A stretch of DNA of 64,000 nt from Eubacteriales bacterium (GCA_028693055.1 JAQUWD010000017.1:1-64000), one strand, 5' to 3'; shown: positions 34,048 to 43,290, numbered from the stretch's first letter. Notes: generated by a model from the letters alone, not told the origin. Program-made: numbers and translations.

Positions 34048-34067
34048 GATATTTATCTGGTATCATG

Positions 34068-34096
34068 TTGACATTGAAAGCTTATTTGACTATAAT
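34068..34096 (+). promoter_or_regulatory. Promoter of the DeoR-araB operon
   Basis: TTGACA (34068-34073) and TATAAT (34091-34096), both consensus, are spaced by 17 bases. The distance to the start codon leaves a leader of about 120 bases. Confidence 0.8.
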
Positions 34097-34225
34097 AAGC
34101 AATGAAAGCGAACGAAATCGTAAGTATTCAAAACTATAAAATTGTCATGTGAAATCCAAACAAACGGGATATACCAAGATGCGATTTCTGTAAAAGAGCG
34201 CATCGGTTCATAAAAGGAGAATGTA

Positions 34226-35002
34226 ATGCTTCAAGAAGAACGAAAAAATTATGTCCTAACCCGTCTGGAAACCCAGCCCTCCATCACGGTGAAAGAATTA
34301 AGCGATACCTTCCAAATGTCGGAGGTAACCGTACGCAAAATTCTTGTGCAAATGGAAAAAGAAGGCTTGCTGAAGCGCTCGTGGGGCGGAGCTGTCCGTA
34401 TCACAAATGCTGCATACGAGGCTCCATACTCAGACAAGGAAAGCCGCTGTCTTGAGGAGAAGCGCGCGATTGCAAAAGCAGCGTATGACAGTATCAAGGA
34501 TGGCGAAACGATTTATATCGACTGTGGTACAACCTCGTTTGAGCTGATCCGGCTGGTGGTAGCAGGAAAGAAACGGCTACACGTTTGTACCAATGCCTTC
34601 AATAATCTAGCTGAGTTGCGAAAAGCGCCGGGAATTCAAGCCATCATGATCGGCGGAGAGCTACGTCCCGCTATTTACTCCTGCGTAGGCCCATTGGCCA
34701 TTCAAATGCTTAAAATGCTGGTTTTTGATCGTGCCTTTGTTACCGGGGATCATTTTTCGCTGGAGCACGGCTTTTCCGTTTCCAGACTGAGCGACGCAGA
34801 GGTCAAAGCAGCGGTATTTGCGGCGGCAAAACGGAAATATATTATTATGGATTCTACCAAGTATGGCGATGATTCCATGTCTATTATCGCAACGCCGTCA
34901 GATGGATATACCCTGATAACGGATTGGCAGCTGCCGGAAGAAGTCTGCCACGGCTTTGAAAAACGTGGTACGAGGGTTGTGCTGGCGCAAGCAGTGGAGT
35001 AG
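34226..35002 (+). CDS. DeoR-family transcriptional regulator
   Basis: 258 residues. The N-terminal DeoR helix-turn-helix is at about 1-60 (ERKNYVLTRLETQPSITVKE, SEVTVRKILVQMEKEGLLKR). The sugar-phosphate sensing DeoRC domain has DGETIYIDCGTTSFELIRLV, LHVCTNAFNNLAEL and IMIGGELRP. These regulators respond to phosphorylated sugars. The ribulokinase gene follows within 50 bases, so ribulose-5-phosphate or a related compound is a plausible effector. AAAGGAGAATGTA precedes the ATG. Confidence 0.92.
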   Translation: MLQEERKNYVLTRLETQPSITVKELSDTFQMSEVTVRKILVQMEKEGLLKRSWGGAVRITNAAYEAPYSDKESRCLEEKRAIAKAAYDSIKDGETIYIDCGTTSFELIRLVVAGKKRLHVCTNAFNNLAELRKAPGIQAIMIGGELRPAIYSCVGPLAIQMLKMLVFDRAFVTGDHFSLEHGFSVSRLSDAEVKAAVFAAAKRKYIIMDSTKYGDDSMSIIATPSDGYTLITDWQLPEEVCHGFEKRGTRVVLAQAVE

Positions 35003-35050
35003 AAAACCGAGGCTTTCCTTAAGTTGTATGATACTGGAGTGAAATCCCCC

Positions 35051-36649
35051 ATGAAAAAGAAAGTTGCGCTGGGATTGGATTATGGAACCCTATCCGTGCG
35101 TGGGTTGTTGGTCGATACCGAAACGGGCAACGAGCTTTCCGCCGCTGAGTTTGTCTATCCTCACGGAGTGCTCGTGAAGGCGCTTCCCAATGGAAGCTCA
35201 TTACCGGAAGGGTATGCGCTGGCAATGCCGCAGGATTATATTGATGGAATGAAAGCGGTTATCCAGCAGACGTTGAATGGCATGGACCCTGATTGTATTG
35301 TAGGGATCGGGCTTGATTGTACCTCCTCCACGGTTTTGCCCGTAGACGAGGCTGGAACGCCCCTTTGTCAGCTTCCGCAGTGGGTGGATCATCCGCAGGC
35401 ATATCCCAAGCTTTGGAAGCATCACGGTGCGGAGGAACAAGCGCGGCGTATGCAGCGCTGCGCCGAGGAACGGGCTGAGGATTGGCTGACCTTTTACGGT
35501 AGTGGCGTACAATGCGAGCTGATGCTACCTAAGGCGCTGGAAACTGCGGAAATGGATCCCGCCGTTTGGAACGCTTGTGCTCATTACTTAGAAATGGGAG
35601 ATTGGCTGACGTGGCGATTGACAGGAAGCTGGAATCGCAGCTTGAGCATGGCAAGCAGTAACGGCTACTATCAGCAGAAGATAGGGTATCCGAACGGGAA
35701 TTTTTGGCGTGCTATAGCTCCACAATTGCCCCCTGTGACGGAGAAGCTCACTGCAAACCTTATTCCATTAGGAAAAAAGCTTGGTAATCTCACTACAGAA
35801 GCAGCCCGCTTTTTTGGCTTGAAGGAAGGAATTCCCGTAGCTGGTGCAATGATTGATTCTCATGCTTCGGCGCTGGGCTGCGGTGCAAATCGATCGGGGG
35901 ATTTGGTTGCGGTGCTTGGCACAAGCGCATGCTATCTCATGAACAGCAAACAGCCCTATCGAATCCCCGGTATTTATTCTCTTGCTTATGAAGCGCATGC
36001 GCCCGGCTTGTACGGGTATGAGGGAGGTCAATCCTGCGTTGGGGACGGGTTGGATTGGTTTGTCAAGCAATGCGTGACTGCCTCTATTCAACGGGAAGCG
36101 GACGACTTAGGGATAACCGTCCATCAATTGCTTTCCGAAAAAGCGGCGGCATCGGCTCCCGGTGCGTCCGGCTTGATAGCGTTGGACTGGCTAAACGGCG
36201 TGCGTTCGCCATTGATGCGACCCGATTTAAAAGGAGTGCTAGTCGGCGCGACGCTGCAAACGACTACTGCCGAGCTTTACCGTGCCATGATCGAAGCGTG
36301 CTGCTATGGCGCCAGACGAGTTGTGGACTGCTACCGTGATGCAGGAATGCCCGTGGAACGCTTCTTTTCCACAGGTGGAATTCCTCGAAAGAACCCGCTG
36401 CTGATGCAAATCCTTGCGGATGTTTGCAATATAGACATTACCATCTGTGCCACAGCCCAGACCAGCGCCCTTGGCAGCGCCATCTTGGGGGCGGCAGCGT
36501 CCGGAGCCTGTGGAACGTTGACAGAATGCATCCAAAATATGGCTTCCCCCAGCGAAAAATGCTACCATCCGCAGAATGCCGGAAGCTATGAAGCTTTATA
36601 CAGGCGATACCGTGCGCTGGCGTCTGTTTTTGAGCAAGGCATCAAATGA
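35051..36649 (+). CDS. araB: L-ribulokinase (FGGY family)
   Basis: 532 residues from the ATG at 35051 (GGAGTG about 11 bases upstream). The N-terminal ATP-grasping strand is ALGLDYGTLSVRGLLVD. YPHGVLVKALPNGSSLPEGYAL, then GIGLDCTSSTVLPVDEAGTPL and LPQWVDHPQAYPKLWKHH are AraB blocks. GYEGGQSCVGDGLDWFVKQC and the C-terminal FFSTGGIPRKNPLLMQILAD with GSAILGAAASG complete the fold. It phosphorylates L-ribulose to L-ribulose-5-phosphate. Isomerase and epimerase genes are not seen. It fits the arabinoside uptake operon upstream. Confidence 0.93.
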   Translation: MKKKVALGLDYGTLSVRGLLVDTETGNELSAAEFVYPHGVLVKALPNGSSLPEGYALAMPQDYIDGMKAVIQQTLNGMDPDCIVGIGLDCTSSTVLPVDEAGTPLCQLPQWVDHPQAYPKLWKHHGAEEQARRMQRCAEERAEDWLTFYGSGVQCELMLPKALETAEMDPAVWNACAHYLEMGDWLTWRLTGSWNRSLSMASSNGYYQQKIGYPNGNFWRAIAPQLPPVTEKLTANLIPLGKKLGNLTTEAARFFGLKEGIPVAGAMIDSHASALGCGANRSGDLVAVLGTSACYLMNSKQPYRIPGIYSLAYEAHAPGLYGYEGGQSCVGDGLDWFVKQCVTASIQREADDLGITVHQLLSEKAAASAPGASGLIALDWLNGVRSPLMRPDLKGVLVGATLQTTTAELYRAMIEACCYGARRVVDCYRDAGMPVERFFSTGGIPRKNPLLMQILADVCNIDITICATAQTSALGSAILGAAASGACGTLTECIQNMASPSEKCYHPQNAGSYEALYRRYRALASVFEQGIK

Positions 36650-36660
36650 ACGGAGAATAA

Positions 36661-37983
36661 GTGAAGATGAAAAAGAAGAAGCTAATCGTCTTTTCGGCAG
36701 ACGCTCTAGTGACCGAGGATTTGGAACACTTAAAAACCCTACCGAATTACAAAAAGTATCTGGCAGGTGGTTGTGAAGTCAGCAAAATGACGTCTGTCTA
36801 TCCTACGATTACCTATCCATGTCATACGACGCTATGCACCGGGGTGTATCCTAATAAGCACGGCGTTTTTGGAAATCTGGAATTCCTGCCTGGCGTCTCT
36901 CCTTTACCATGGTTTTGGGATCGCAAATGGAATCATTGCTCCGACGATTTGTTCTATGAAGCTAAGAAGGCTGGTTACAGTACCGCCGCCGTATTCTGGC
37001 CAGTAACGGGCAATCATCCTGCGATTGATTATCTTATTGACGAGTATTGGACGCAATCCCCTCAGGATACTCCAGGGGAGGCGTGGCGGCGAATGGGCTC
37101 TAGCGATGAAATGCTGGATATTGTGAAGCGCCACATTGGTGCGAATGAGATTCGTAAGCATCCGCCAACAGAACGCTTTATCATTGATTGCTCCTGTGAT
37201 ATCATTCGCCAGTTTAAGCCGGATGTGTTATTCCTGCATCCCGCTAACATTGACGGCTACCGTCATACCTCCGGGTTGTTTAACGATAGGGTTACCCAAG
37301 GCATTAACGAAACAGACCAGTGGATCGGCGAATTGATGGATGCGGTTAAGGATGCAGGTGTGTTTGAAAATACTAACTTTGTTTTAACCAGCGATCATGG
37401 CCAGATGAATATTACACGTATTGTGAATATCAATGTACTGCTGAAAGAAAATGGCTTGATACGGCTTCATGAGGACGGCACGCTACAGGATTGGGACGCA
37501 TGGTGCCTGTCCGGCGGTATGTCTGCGTTGGTATTTTTAAAGGACCCTCAAAATCAGACGCTGTACAAAAAAGTTCAAGAATTGCTGTACAGTCTACGAG
37601 ACGAAGGCGTATATGGATTTTCTAAAGTTTTTACCACAGAGGAAGTCAACGAGAAGGAGCACTTGAGCGGACCGTTTTCCTTTGTACTAGAAACAGACGG
37701 CTACACCAGCTTTGGCGACGCATGCCAGCGGCCGCTTGTTACTTCTTTTGATGCGACGGATTATCGGTATGGGCATGCTACTCACGGCTATCTGCCTGCT
37801 AGAGGCCCGCAACCCACCTTTCTGTGTAAAGGACCGGATTTTATCGATAATGGCAAGCTGGAAGAAGGAAGGCTAATCGATCAAGCGCCCACATTCGCCA
37901 AGCTTCTTGGCGTTCCGCTGCCAGAAGCGGACGGTCAGCCCATGGACGCTTTACTCAAAGGCACACAGTATAAGCATATATAG
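36661..37983 (+). CDS. Alkaline-phosphatase-superfamily phosphodiesterase (NPP type)
   Basis: 440 residues from a GTG at 36661 (GGAG 5 bases upstream) or 438 from the ATG at 36667. It is a type I phosphodiesterase/nucleotide pyrophosphatase fold. The nucleophile region is SVYPTITYPCHTTLCTGVYP with the catalytic Thr. Metal ligands lie in FLHPANIDGYRHTSG, FVLTSDHGQMNITR and YRYGHATHGYLPARGPQ. There is no signal peptide, so it is probably cytoplasmic, which is less usual for this family. It starts 11 bases after the ribulokinase stop and is likely in its operon. Its substrate is unknown. Confidence 0.88.
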   Translation: MKMKKKKLIVFSADALVTEDLEHLKTLPNYKKYLAGGCEVSKMTSVYPTITYPCHTTLCTGVYPNKHGVFGNLEFLPGVSPLPWFWDRKWNHCSDDLFYEAKKAGYSTAAVFWPVTGNHPAIDYLIDEYWTQSPQDTPGEAWRRMGSSDEMLDIVKRHIGANEIRKHPPTERFIIDCSCDIIRQFKPDVLFLHPANIDGYRHTSGLFNDRVTQGINETDQWIGELMDAVKDAGVFENTNFVLTSDHGQMNITRIVNINVLLKENGLIRLHEDGTLQDWDAWCLSGGMSALVFLKDPQNQTLYKKVQELLYSLRDEGVYGFSKVFTTEEVNEKEHLSGPFSFVLETDGYTSFGDACQRPLVTSFDATDYRYGHATHGYLPARGPQPTFLCKGPDFIDNGKLEEGRLIDQAPTFAKLLGVPLPEADGQPMDALLKGTQYKHI

Positions 37984-38118
37984 CATGAATAAGAATCAGC
38001 AAATAACGTTGTCATCAACCATCGATGAACTGATGCGGGCAGACACGCAGAAGAAGGGCTTTACAGAGCAGATGAACGGTCGCATTGCGTAGTTTATGCT
38101 CCAAAGGGATGGTGTTCC

Positions 38119-38147
38119 TTGCATTTACCACATCAAAGACGTATAAT
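38119..38147 (+). promoter_or_regulatory. Promoter of the LytS-type two-component operon
   Basis: TTGCAT (38119-38124) and consensus TATAAT (38142-38147) are spaced by 17 bases, 67 bases ahead of the start codon. Confidence 0.65.
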
Positions 38148-38214
38148 CAAAAAATAGAGGCCTTGCTGACCTACGGCAGAATCGGTGGTAGCAAGAGCGT
38201 GACGGGAGTGCCGT

Positions 38215-39522
38215 ATGTTTAACAGATCCTATTTTTTAGTGGATATGATCGGCTTTGCGACGGCCTTGGCGATCCTGTGCGGCGATGTGTTCCGCTCGCG
38301 GTTCAAAGCGGCTTATACGAAGTACTTTCGTATCCTGCTCCTGTGTCTGTGCCTGCTCTTTGTCATGGACGCGCTGTCGGAGGCGTTTGACGGACGGGAA
38401 GGCAGTAGCGTGACCACCGTCCTGTTTTTTGTCGATACGGCTTATTATGTGCTGCAAATCACCTATTGCTGGGTTTGGCTTCTGTTCGTCATTTGTTGGC
38501 TCAATGGGGGAAACAAATTCTCACGAAGCACAGGGGTGTTGTTGGCGGTTCCCTTTGCGGTGGAAATCCTCTTGGTGCTGACAAATGATGCGACAGGCTG
38601 GGTGTTTACCCTAGATGCGGCAAATGAATACCATCGCGGAAGCGCCTATCTTCTCAACCTGCTTCCCTATGTGTTCTATATCGGTGCGACACTTTTGCTG
38701 GGCATGTATTCTTATTTCCATGCGCCTGATGAGAACGCCAAGCGCCGTGCGGCCATGGTATGCGCCTATCTGTTCTTGCCCGTCTGTGGAGCCTTGGTCG
38801 AGGCCTTTCATTCAGGCACCGTATGGACATGGCCGTTTGCTGTCTTATCGTTGCTGCTGATCTACATGAATATCCAGCAGGAGCATATCACGGATGAGAA
38901 GCTGCGCTCTGTGGAACTAGAGACGAAGCTAGCAGAAAGCCGAATGGCTATCATGCTCAGCCAGATTCAACCGCACTTCCTCTATAATGCGCTCGCGGCG
39001 ATCAAACAGCTGTGCGATGAAGACCCGCAGGCCGCAAAGCACGCCACAAGCGAATTTGCCGATTTTCTGCGTGGCAATATGGGTTCTCTGACGCAGACGC
39101 GTCCGATTTCCTTTGAGATGGAGCTGGCGCACACAAAAAACTATCTCACCTTGGAGCAGTATCGTTTTCAGAATCGGCTCCACATCGTGTATGATATTCA
39201 GCCCACCTTGTTCCGCTTGCCTACGTTGACATTGCAGCCTATTGTGGAAAACGCGGTTCGCTACGGCGTGACGAAGCGGGAGGAGGGCGGTACGGTTACG
39301 ATCATGACTCGCGAAGAGCTGGACCGCTATCGTGTGATCGTCAAGGATGACGGCGCGGGCTTTGATCCATACGCAACGAAGGATGATGGCCGTACCCATA
39401 TCGGCATTGATAACGTGAAGGATCGGCTTGCAAAAATAGTCGGTGGAACGCTCGAGATCGTGAGCATTCCCGGCGTTGGCACGACTGCGACAATCACGAT
39501 CCCCAAGGAGGGTAACCTATGA
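38215..39522 (+). CDS. LytS-like sensor histidine kinase
   Basis: 435 residues. About six or seven membrane helices fill residues 5-225. A short coiled coil follows (KLRSVELETKLAESRMAIML). The phosphoacceptor region is SQIQPHFLYNALAAIKQLC and the ATP domain has LQPIVENAVRYGV and IKDDGAGFD-like GxG boxes. The membrane part has no known ligand domain. GGGAGTGCCGT precedes the ATG. Its 3' end overlaps the response regulator gene by four bases. Confidence 0.92.
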   Translation: MFNRSYFLVDMIGFATALAILCGDVFRSRFKAAYTKYFRILLLCLCLLFVMDALSEAFDGREGSSVTTVLFFVDTAYYVLQITYCWVWLLFVICWLNGGNKFSRSTGVLLAVPFAVEILLVLTNDATGWVFTLDAANEYHRGSAYLLNLLPYVFYIGATLLLGMYSYFHAPDENAKRRAAMVCAYLFLPVCGALVEAFHSGTVWTWPFAVLSLLLIYMNIQQEHITDEKLRSVELETKLAESRMAIMLSQIQPHFLYNALAAIKQLCDEDPQAAKHATSEFADFLRGNMGSLTQTRPISFEMELAHTKNYLTLEQYRFQNRLHIVYDIQPTLFRLPTLTLQPIVENAVRYGVTKREEGGTVTIMTREELDRYRVIVKDDGAGFDPYATKDDGRTHIGIDNVKDRLAKIVGGTLEIVSIPGVGTTATITIPKEGNL

Positions 39523-40319
39523 TCGTTGCGATGGTGGATGACGAACCGTTGGCGCTGCGAGCCCTTGAAGCAGCGGTCAAAGAAGCCAAGCCAACGGCGG
39601 AGCTTCATTCCTTCAGCAGTGGGTCGTTACTGCTGAGCAGCATCCAAAGCAAACAGCTCATGCCGGATGTAGCCTTTTTAGACATCGAGCTTCCCGGCAT
39701 TGGCGGCATTGAGCTGGCCAAACAAATCAAGCTGCTTTCTCACCAGACATGGATTGTGTTCGTCACCGGGTTTACCCAATATGCGGTGGAGGCTTTTCAG
39801 ATACGCGCAAAAGGGTACGTCATGAAGCCTGTCTCTACCGAGGCGATACGAGCAGAACTGGAGGAGATGAAGCCGTTCCTGCCGCAGCTGCTGAACGAGT
39901 CAAAGATTCGTGTACAGACCTTCGGCAATTTTGAAGTCTACTTTAATGGACGTGTACTACCTTTCGGTCGCAGCAAGGCTAAGGAAATCTTTGCCTACCT
40001 AATTGACAGGCGCGGAGCCTCCGTCTCAAGGGCAGAGATTGCATCAATCATCTGGGAGGACGGATATTTTGACCGGCCGCGTCAAAAGCAGCTGCAAATC
40101 TTCATCAGCGATATGGGAAAAACGCCGGCTTCGGTGGGTGAAATGGATGTGGTCATCCGTCAGCGTACCGGTATAGCGATCGACCCGGCCAAGGTCGGCT
40201 GCGATTACTATCGGCTGCTCGATGGTGACCCTACTGCATTGAACGCCTACACGGGAGAGTATATGACGAATTACGCCTGGGCAGAGCTGACGGTAGGCTA
40301 TTTGAACCGAGAAAGGTGA
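39519..40319 (+). CDS. Response regulator with SARP/OmpR-like winged-helix output
   Basis: 266 residues. The receiver domain (1-120) has AMVDDEPLALRAL, PDVAFLDIELPGIGG with the phosphoacceptor Asp, and GYVMKPVSTEAIR. The output part begins KIRVQTFGNFEVYFNGRVL. It has the pattern LPFGRSKAKEIFAYLIDRRG of the winged helix found at the N-terminus of SARP-type activators, not the LytTR domain usually partnered with LytS kinases. It overlaps the kinase gene by four bases, and a terminator follows. Confidence 0.88.
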   Translation: MIVAMVDDEPLALRALEAAVKEAKPTAELHSFSSGSLLLSSIQSKQLMPDVAFLDIELPGIGGIELAKQIKLLSHQTWIVFVTGFTQYAVEAFQIRAKGYVMKPVSTEAIRAELEEMKPFLPQLLNESKIRVQTFGNFEVYFNGRVLPFGRSKAKEIFAYLIDRRGASVSRAEIASIIWEDGYFDRPRQKQLQIFISDMGKTPASVGEMDVVIRQRTGIAIDPAKVGCDYYRLLDGDPTALNAYTGEYMTNYAWAELTVGYLNRER

Positions 40320-40336
40320 AGATATTTATCACATTT

Positions 40337-40366
40337 GACATCTGACGTGCGTCAGATGTCTTTTTT
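40337..40366 (+). terminator. Terminator after the LytS/SARP-type regulator operon
   Basis: GACATCTGAC (40337-40346) pairs exactly with GTCAGATGTC (40351-40360) around GTGC. TTTTTT follows. Confidence 0.9.
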
Positions 40367-40367
40367 G

Positions 40368-40397
40368 TTGGACAAGTGTTATACAAACTTCTATATA
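40368..40397 (+). promoter_or_regulatory. Promoter of the degenerate receiver/surface protein genes
   Basis: TTGGAC (40368-40373) and TATATA (40392-40397) are spaced by 18 bases, starting two bases after the preceding terminator's T-run. Confidence 0.55.
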
Positions 40398-40437
40398 GTA
40401 ATCCGTAGAGGAAAAAAAGGGCAGGAGGCGTTGTGTC

Positions 40438-40803
40438 ATGCTGGCACTGGTGGTTGCAGCAACGGCTGAAGAACTTACCGCGATGAGCAATGCGATCTGT
40501 GGCGCTGTGCAGGATTGTAAGGTCTGTCCATTTTCTGACCCACTGCTGGCACTTCGATCGATTCAGAACGAATTGGTGGATGATGTGTTTGTTTCATCGA
40601 AAATCAAGCGGATCACATTTATCGAGTTTATTCGTGTGGCCCGCAGCATTCGCCCCGGTCTGTCGGTGACGGTGTTTTCTGAGAAGGAGGAATATGAGAC
40701 CTTGGCGCGTGCGTCGGGCGCAGACGCCTTTCTCCTGTATCCGCCGAGTCAAGTGGCTGTCCGCAAGGCGCTGTCATCCGCTGATTTTGGGTGGTATTCT
40801 TGA
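40438..40803 (+). CDS. Degenerate stand-alone receiver-like protein
   Basis: 121 residues with GGCAGGAGGCGTTGTGTC before the ATG. The pattern follows a CheY fold: hydrophobic strand VVAATAEE, helix, VDDVFVSSKIKR where the phosphoacceptor Asp would sit, ARSIRPGLSVTVFSEKEEYETL, ASGADAFLLYPPSQVAVRKAL. The acidic pair after strand 1 and the Asp at the end of strand 3 are absent (Ser in that place), and the usual Lys before Pro is Tyr. It cannot be phosphorylated in the ordinary way. It has no output domain. It lies downstream of an intact two-component pair. Confidence 0.6.
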   Translation: MLALVVAATAEELTAMSNAICGAVQDCKVCPFSDPLLALRSIQNELVDDVFVSSKIKRITFIEFIRVARSIRPGLSVTVFSEKEEYETLARASGADAFLLYPPSQVAVRKALSSADFGWYS

Positions 40804-40833
40804 AGGCTCAAGTACATATGAGGAGGGGTTGGC

Positions 40834-41866
40834 GTGCAGCAAACACGCACCAAAAAGCAATACGAAAAACCCACAAGGATGCGCCATCAATAACCCCATG
40901 GTGGGCATGGTTTCCATCGTGGATGGAAAGCAGGTGGCGCTAAGCGCCGCCGAGCAGCCGGACGAGTACATTACCTATCAGGTGACCGTCAACGACAACG
41001 GCAACTACACTGTGGATGTGACAAACGTCAGCGCCTCAACGGGCAATTCCACATCCAGTTATATGCAGGGCGTTGCCCGGGCTGCGCTGACGATGCCCGA
41101 GGAGGGCGCACCCTATATCGCTCCCTCTGGCACTGTTCAGGCGGATATGGCGTATAACGATCTGTCGCTGGAGGCCAGCTTGAAATACGAGCCCACATTG
41201 GGCTACTATATCGACGCGGGAATACAGGCGCACGACGGCGTCGGCTCCCCTGACGGGAAAACCAGCATTAGCCTCAACATTGACGGCGCTTCTGCAAATG
41301 TGTGGGATTATACCTTCCAGAACCAGTTGACCGAGCGCTATGGCTATAATTTGGTGATTCCGCTGGATAACGTGGCCCATGGCGCGGGGTATACACAGAT
41401 GGAGCTGGCTGTGAAGGGAACAGGCGAGTATAACGAGTTTGACGATGGCGACAACGCCGTGATGCTCACGGGGGAAAGCATGCTACGGATTGATCAACAG
41501 CCCCAGAGCGTTACAGCAACGGTTGGAGAAAAAGTAACCTTCTCCGTGCAGGTTTCCGGCGGTAGAATGCCGTATCTATACCAGTGGCAAATGCTCTCCG
41601 GCGACCAGTGGGTGGATATACCGGGCGCGAACGCAAGCCAGTACAGCATTTCTTCCGTGACGGAAAATATGCTTGGTCGGCAGTACCGCTGCATCATTAC
41701 CGATGCGGCTATGGACTCGGTAACAACCCAGATTGCAGCGCTCTCCGGACCTCCGCCGCAGACGGGCGATCGTGAACTCATTGCAGGGTACGTAGCGCTG
41801 TGCCTGCTAGCAGTGGCGTGCTGCTTGGCGGTCATCATGTTCGGAAGAAAGGAAGAAAACTTATGA
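40834..41866 (+). pseudogene. Wall-anchored surface protein with broken 5' end
   Basis: The best start is a GTG at 40834 (AGGAGG 7-8 bases upstream), but its frame stops at 40891 after 19 basic residues. The body of the protein continues in another frame to 41866, where the first usable ATG is 40898 (322 residues, no signal peptide). That body has a large beta-rich region of about 190 residues, an Ig-like domain (QPQSVTATVGEKVTFSVQVSGG), and a sorting signal PPPQTGD, membrane helix and GRKEENL tail of the sortase kind. A protein with a wall anchor needs a signal peptide, so an internal deletion or frameshift has probably removed it. A sequencing error is the other reading. Confidence 0.55.
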
Positions 41867-43134
41867 AAAAACGTTGCTTTGCGCTGCTTTTGGCGCTTGC
41901 GCTTGGCTTGAGCACCATTGCCTTGGGCGAGGGGGATGTATGCGTGCGTGTGGGCGGCACGGTCTACACAACAGAGCAGGTGCAAAAATCGCTGGATATG
42001 CAGCTGAAATCCTTTGAGGTCGATCAATTGACGGACGAGGAAAAGGAGGAACTCAAGCAACTGGTGATGGAGAGCTTTGTCAGCTCCACCATCCTGCATG
42101 AACGCTATATCCAGTACGGGTTGGATCAAATGTCCGAGGAGGATGCGGCGCTGTTTGCCCGCCTTGTGGATGAAGCCTATGAGGGCTTGGTGACGCAGAT
42201 GACGCAGGAGGTTGTCAGTGAGTACAATCTGACTGAGGAAGCCGCCCGTCCCGTAGCCATCGAGCTGCTCAACGGATACGGCTACACCGAAGAAGCCGTG
42301 CGCGAGGCGCGCACCAAAACGTTGGAGATCGATCGGCTGATGGCGTATCTGGACATTCAGCCCGATGAAATGGACAGCGATGCATTCTATCAGGAAAATC
42401 TGGTGGATTCCAGCCGTGAGCTGTTTGAAAGCGATCCGGATACCTATGACCTTGCGCTGCAAAGCGACGAGCAGCAGGTGTACTATATGCCCGCTGATTG
42501 TCGGCGTGTGGAGCAGCTACTCATGAACTACCCCAGCGAGATTCAAACCCAGCTAGACGCCCTGCAAAGCGAAATGGACGCCGCGCAAGCTGCCGCAGAC
42601 GTGGCGCTTTCGCAGATGAATGCAGCGAGCGATGAGAACAGTGCCGAGGCGCAGAAAACCTACAACGACCAATGCGCTGCCTACGAAGCCGCCAAGGACA
42701 AGAGAGCCAAGCTGTTTTCAGACGGACTAGCCGCTGTGAAACCCACGCTAGACGAGGTTCTGGCGCGCTATCACGCAGGAGAAGCTTTCAGTGCCTTGAT
42801 TGCCGAATATGAGGGTGACAGTGTCATGCCAAAGGGCGGCTATGTGGTGCGTCAAAGCTCTGCCATTTGGCCGGATGGCTTTACGGAAGCAGCCTTTGCA
42901 CTTGAAGCCACCGGCGAGGTGTGCGAGCCATTTGCCACGCAAAGCGGTGTGCATCTGCTGCGCTATGCGGCGGATGAACCGGAGGGTGCGGTTGTCCCCG
43001 ACGATGCCACACAGACGCTGCTTTCGCAGTATGCCGCAGCAGACAGCCGGGACGCGAAGCTAAAAGAACGTCTTGCGCAATGGCTGACAGACTATAGCAT
43101 CGCGATGGATGGAAGCGGCCTTATGATTCCATAA
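41863..43134 (+). CDS. Secreted PpiC-type peptidyl-prolyl isomerase/foldase
   Basis: 423 residues from the ATG at 41863, which overlaps the upstream stop by four bases. The signal peptide is MKKRCFALLLALALGLSTIA. An N-terminal SurA/PrsA-like helical part begins VCVRVGGTVYTTEQVQKSLD. A coiled-coil segment of about 230-290 (LDALQSEMDAAQAAADVALS) leads to the parvulin domain (about 310-390). That domain contains VMPKGGYVVRQSSAIWPDGF and FEPFATQSGVHLLRYA-like blocks. It probably helps fold exported proteins, perhaps the wall protein encoded just upstream. Confidence 0.82.
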   Translation: MKKRCFALLLALALGLSTIALGEGDVCVRVGGTVYTTEQVQKSLDMQLKSFEVDQLTDEEKEELKQLVMESFVSSTILHERYIQYGLDQMSEEDAALFARLVDEAYEGLVTQMTQEVVSEYNLTEEAARPVAIELLNGYGYTEEAVREARTKTLEIDRLMAYLDIQPDEMDSDAFYQENLVDSSRELFESDPDTYDLALQSDEQQVYYMPADCRRVEQLLMNYPSEIQTQLDALQSEMDAAQAAADVALSQMNAASDENSAEAQKTYNDQCAAYEAAKDKRAKLFSDGLAAVKPTLDEVLARYHAGEAFSALIAEYEGDSVMPKGGYVVRQSSAIWPDGFTEAAFALEATGEVCEPFATQSGVHLLRYAADEPEGAVVPDDATQTLLSQYAAADSRDAKLKERLAQWLTDYSIAMDGSGLMIP

Positions 43135-43148
43135 CAAATAGAAAACCA

Positions 43149-43195
43149 GGAAAGGCGCTGTTTCCCTTGTGTGATGACGGAACCAGCGCCTTTCC
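43149..43195 (+). terminator. Hairpin after the foldase gene
   Basis: GGAAAGGCGCTG (43149-43160) pairs exactly with CAGCGCCTTTCC (43184-43195) across a 23-base loop. No T-run follows, so termination may be partial. Confidence 0.55.
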
Positions 43196-43290
43196 AATGT
43201 CTCTGGAACAGCTTGTGAACAGGACGTAATAAAATATGGTTCAAGCATGAATCGTATGAACGCCCCAAACGATGAACGGAGGAAAATAGG

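Noticed and set aside
37985-38092. 35-codon ORF after the phosphodiesterase gene
   Set aside because: No ribosome site precedes it and no family pattern was seen; the region then holds a good promoter for the next operon.
41494-42462. 322-codon open frame on the minus strand
   Set aside because: It is antisense to the surface protein and foldase genes, which have signal peptides, domains and ribosome sites. The frame is a shadow with no ribosome site.
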